A stretch of DNA of 64,000 nt, taken from JBFWRI01 sp050248995 (GTDB taxonomy: Bacteria; Pseudomonadota; Alphaproteobacteria; JAIXQD01). A model generated the notes under the pieces. It had not been told where the DNA came from. It was given only the letters and a program-made list of their open reading frames with translations, and searched no databases. Each line of letters starts with the position of its first letter. The stretch's first letter is position 1. Of the stretch, positions 62,291 to 64,000 are shown piece by piece. Made by a program: the position numbers and the translations under genes. The stretch spans positions 5,150 to 69,149 of the forward strand of contig JBFWRI010000007.1 of the NCBI GenBank assembly GCA_050248995.1, written 5' to 3'.

Positions 62291-62395
62291 CTAGGCTAAG
62301 CAGATTTTCGATGCTTTGCGAGAGCCGGAGCGAAGCGTACATTAGAGTACATAAGCACCGGAAGCGCCGCAAAGCGCGAAAGGACGCCAGCCTAG
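62291..62395. repeat. 105-bp concentric palindrome between flhG and fliK
   Basis: Four nested inverted-repeat arms share one centre near 62343: CTAGGCT/AGCCTAG (62291-62297, 62389-62395), GCTTTGCG/CGCAAAGC (62313-62320, 62368-62375), CCGG/CCGG (62325-62328, 62358-62361) and GTAC/GTAC (62337-62340, 62347-62350). The transcript would fold into one long hairpin. It looks like a dispersed palindromic element rather than a terminator, as no T-run follows. No second copy occurs in the window. Confidence 0.6.
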
Positions 62396-62417
62396 TTAGA
62401 ATAGACAGATAGGTTTT

Positions 62418-64000
62418 ATGGTTACCCTACCGCCACCAACAGCCCCTGTCCCGCTTCCCGCGCAGCTTCCGCCACAGGTAAACATACCTCTGGCGCTTGA
62501 AACGCAGCAGGTCAGTGCCGCTATCGCCGCTTTGCAGCAAAAAGTGGTGCTGGCTGTTCTTAGCGTTCAGGCCGATGTGCAGCGCCAGTTACTGAATATC
62601 ACAACCCCACAGGGGCCCGTTACACTGAAGCTGCCCGATGCCAGCCAACAGCTGACACTGCCCAACCGGCAGCCCATTCCGGTTCAGGCCTTCCTTGGCC
62701 AAACGCTCCCTGCACTGCCTCTGCCCGATATTCGTACCGGCGCCTTCCTGCAACTAGAACCGCTGCCTAACCAGTTGCCCGCCGCACGGCTGTTATTGGC
62801 TCCTGATTTACTTGCGCTGCGTGCGCCGCCGCTGACAACCCCTCATTCTGCGTTACAGACACCTGTATTACCGAATGCACCATCGACATCCTTTCGCACG
62901 ACAGCTTATCCGCTGCCGCCGGGGTCCATTCCCGTACATACGCCCCCTACAGGCAGCGATCCTGTCTTGCGTAATCTGCCTGCCGTCGCCGCGCCCCTTA
63001 ATCTGATACAGCGCCTGCTGAATACTTTTCGCCCAGACACCACCCAACCTGCACCTGCCAAAATGGCAACGCCGATGCCAGTGCAACAATCGCCGACTGA
63101 ACAAATGCCAGCGCAGCAGACGGCTAGCCGGCCACTGCCTGCACAGCAACCAGCCATGCAACCCAACAACGCCTCGTTTATGACATCCTATAGCGCGCCA
63201 CGACCGGTCGAGGTTTTTACAACCCCACAGCTCAATACACAGCCTACTACCGTTATCGGTGCTACGCCGCGTGGTGATGCCGTCGTGCGCCTGCCAACCG
63301 GCGAAGCTGTCAGCCTTGCACACACACGCTTGCCGATAATGCCGACCCCAACTCAACCGGCTGTGCTTTACATCCGCCCAATACCGACGACAGAAAGTCC
63401 TGACACCATTGCACCAAGAGCAACCGAAACACGCTTGCCGGCGCTGCAGGCCACGCTGGACCTGCTGCAAACCGCCAATCCCTTACTTGCGTCACGCGTA
63501 GCGGCGCAAACACAGCTACCTCTGCCAACCGGTAACGCGGCACAGGTGGCCAGCACGCTGTTGTTTTTTCTGTCTGCCATGAGCGGTGGCACTTACGCGT
63601 TGCCGCAAGCCGCCCTGCATCCCGTCCTGCAAAACATTCTGGATCGGCTGGGGCCGCGTAATATGGCCTCTGATCTGACGGACGAATTGAAGTCGCTGAC
63701 ACGCCTTATCCCCGACAGCCTTGGCCTTGAATGGCGCGGTTACCAACTTCCAACGCCACCACAAACCCCGCAGCTTTATGGTCCTGTCTGGTTGTATGTC
63801 CAACAACGCCCGGATGAACAAAGTGGCAGCAAGCCGGAAGGTGCTGCATCCGGCGGCGTTCGCCAGACACGTTTCCTGATTGATCTTGAATTGTCACGTA
63901 TTGGCCATACGCAGCTTGAAGGGATCGCCAAACACAACCACATCGACCTGAAACTGAATACGCCATCTGCCCTGCCGCAAGACCTGCAGCGCGAACTGGT
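62418..64000 (+). CDS. fliK: FliK-like flagellar hook-length control protein (partial, runs off the right edge)
   Basis: The frame is open from ATG at 62418 to the window end, 527 codons. The first 400 residues are proline-, glutamine-, threonine- and alanine-rich low-complexity text with no fold, as in FliK. Near residue 490 the sequence enters the conserved Flg_hook domain pattern: RFLIDLELSRIGHTQLEGIAKHNHIDLKL. FliK measures hook length during export. A weak GATAGG lies before the start. It is the last gene seen of the flagellar operon; a palindromic element separates it from flhG, so it could have its own regulation. Confidence 0.78.
   Translation, partial: MVTLPPPTAPVPLPAQLPPQVNIPLALETQQVSAAIAALQQKVVLAVLSVQADVQRQLLNITTPQGPVTLKLPDASQQLTLPNRQPIPVQAFLGQTLPALPLPDIRTGAFLQLEPLPNQLPAARLLLAPDLLALRAPPLTTPHSALQTPVLPNAPSTSFRTTAYPLPPGSIPVHTPPTGSDPVLRNLPAVAAPLNLIQRLLNTFRPDTTQPAPAKMATPMPVQQSPTEQMPAQQTASRPLPAQQPAMQPNNASFMTSYSAPRPVEVFTTPQLNTQPTTVIGATPRGDAVVRLPTGEAVSLAHTRLPIMPTPTQPAVLYIRPIPTTESPDTIAPRATETRLPALQATLDLLQTANPLLASRVAAQTQLPLPTGNAAQVASTLLFFLSAMSGGTYALPQAALHPVLQNILDRLGPRNMASDLTDELKSLTRLIPDSLGLEWRGYQLPTPPQTPQLYGPVWLYVQQRPDEQSGSKPEGAASGGVRQTRFLIDLELSRIGHTQLEGIAKHNHIDLKLNTPSALPQDLQREL

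Noticed and set aside
62868..63821. Long minus-strand frames at the right end
   Set aside because: They are opposite the FliK-like gene; the low-complexity proline/glutamine sequence on the plus strand leaves open frames on the other strand.
1..64000. CRISPR arrays, insertion sequences, integrases, prophage genes or classical defence systems
   Set aside because: No regularly spaced repeats, transposase or integrase motifs, phage structural proteins or known nuclease-helicase defence pairs were seen; the helicases present are UvrD, Mfd and RecG.

Overview
The window looks like a chromosomal segment of a motile alphaproteobacterium. By eye it is about 55-60% G+C, densely packed and free of recognisable insertion sequences, integrases or CRISPR arrays. 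Evidence for the class: the tig/clpP/clpX/lon/hupB/tRNA-Val neighbourhood, the sdhE-mfd-recG cluster, a DUF1491-like protein, a flagellar locus in the order fliF-fliG-fliH-fliN-flbD-flhA-flhF-flhG-fliK with an FlbD-type regulator, a sigma-54 promoter and a perfect CtrA-type box, and a long isocitrate dehydrogenase of the kind found in Rickettsia. I cannot fix the order or genus. Many unassignable short genes suggest a lineage poorly represented among characterised species.

Layout. 1-3733: three-domain Xaa-Pro aminopeptidase (cut by the left edge), prmA and uvrD, translationally coupled on the minus strand. 3793-4500: an AT-rich orphan gene. 4540-10348: signalling block with a membrane-anchored HD-domain protein, a GGDEF diguanylate cyclase, a hybrid histidine kinase and a single-domain receiver. 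10389-23385: the protein quality-control region (tRNA-Val, hupB, lon, clpX, clpP, tig). It is interrupted by two unknown genes between lon and clpX and by a three-gene glycosyltransferase/FkbM methyltransferase group between clpP and tig. Two unknown genes follow tig. 23419-25140: tRNA-Leu, tRNA-His and glnA. 25155-28825: eight small genes I cannot assign. 28893-34985: mfd, sdhE, recG and a DUF1491-like gene.

35048-45011: an orphan sigma-54 response regulator, anmK, a large AsmA/YhdP-type protein, a peroxiredoxin with histone H1-like tails, tsaC, a lytic transglycosylase and several unknown genes. 45071-52197: acyl-CoA dehydrogenase, NADAR protein, YjdM-like zinc-ribbon protein, a 22-residue membrane peptide, an SDR oxidoreductase, isocitrate dehydrogenase, a DMT-family transporter and a MESH1-like small alarmone hydrolase. 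52198-64000: CtrA box, sigma-54 promoter and the flagellar basal-body/export operon, running off the right edge inside a fliK-like gene.

How the parts fit: the flagellar operon encodes the MS ring, the switch parts FliG and FliN, the export parts FliH and FlhA, placement GTPase/ATPase FlhF and FlhG, hook-length control and its own sigma-54 activator. The alarmone hydrolase, cyclic-di-GMP synthase and histidine kinase suggest nucleotide and phosphorelay control of lifestyle switching, but no direct link between them is visible. At six convergent gene junctions the two stop codons overlap, four of them at exactly 4 bp within CTAG or TTAA palindromes, which shows how compact the chromosome is.
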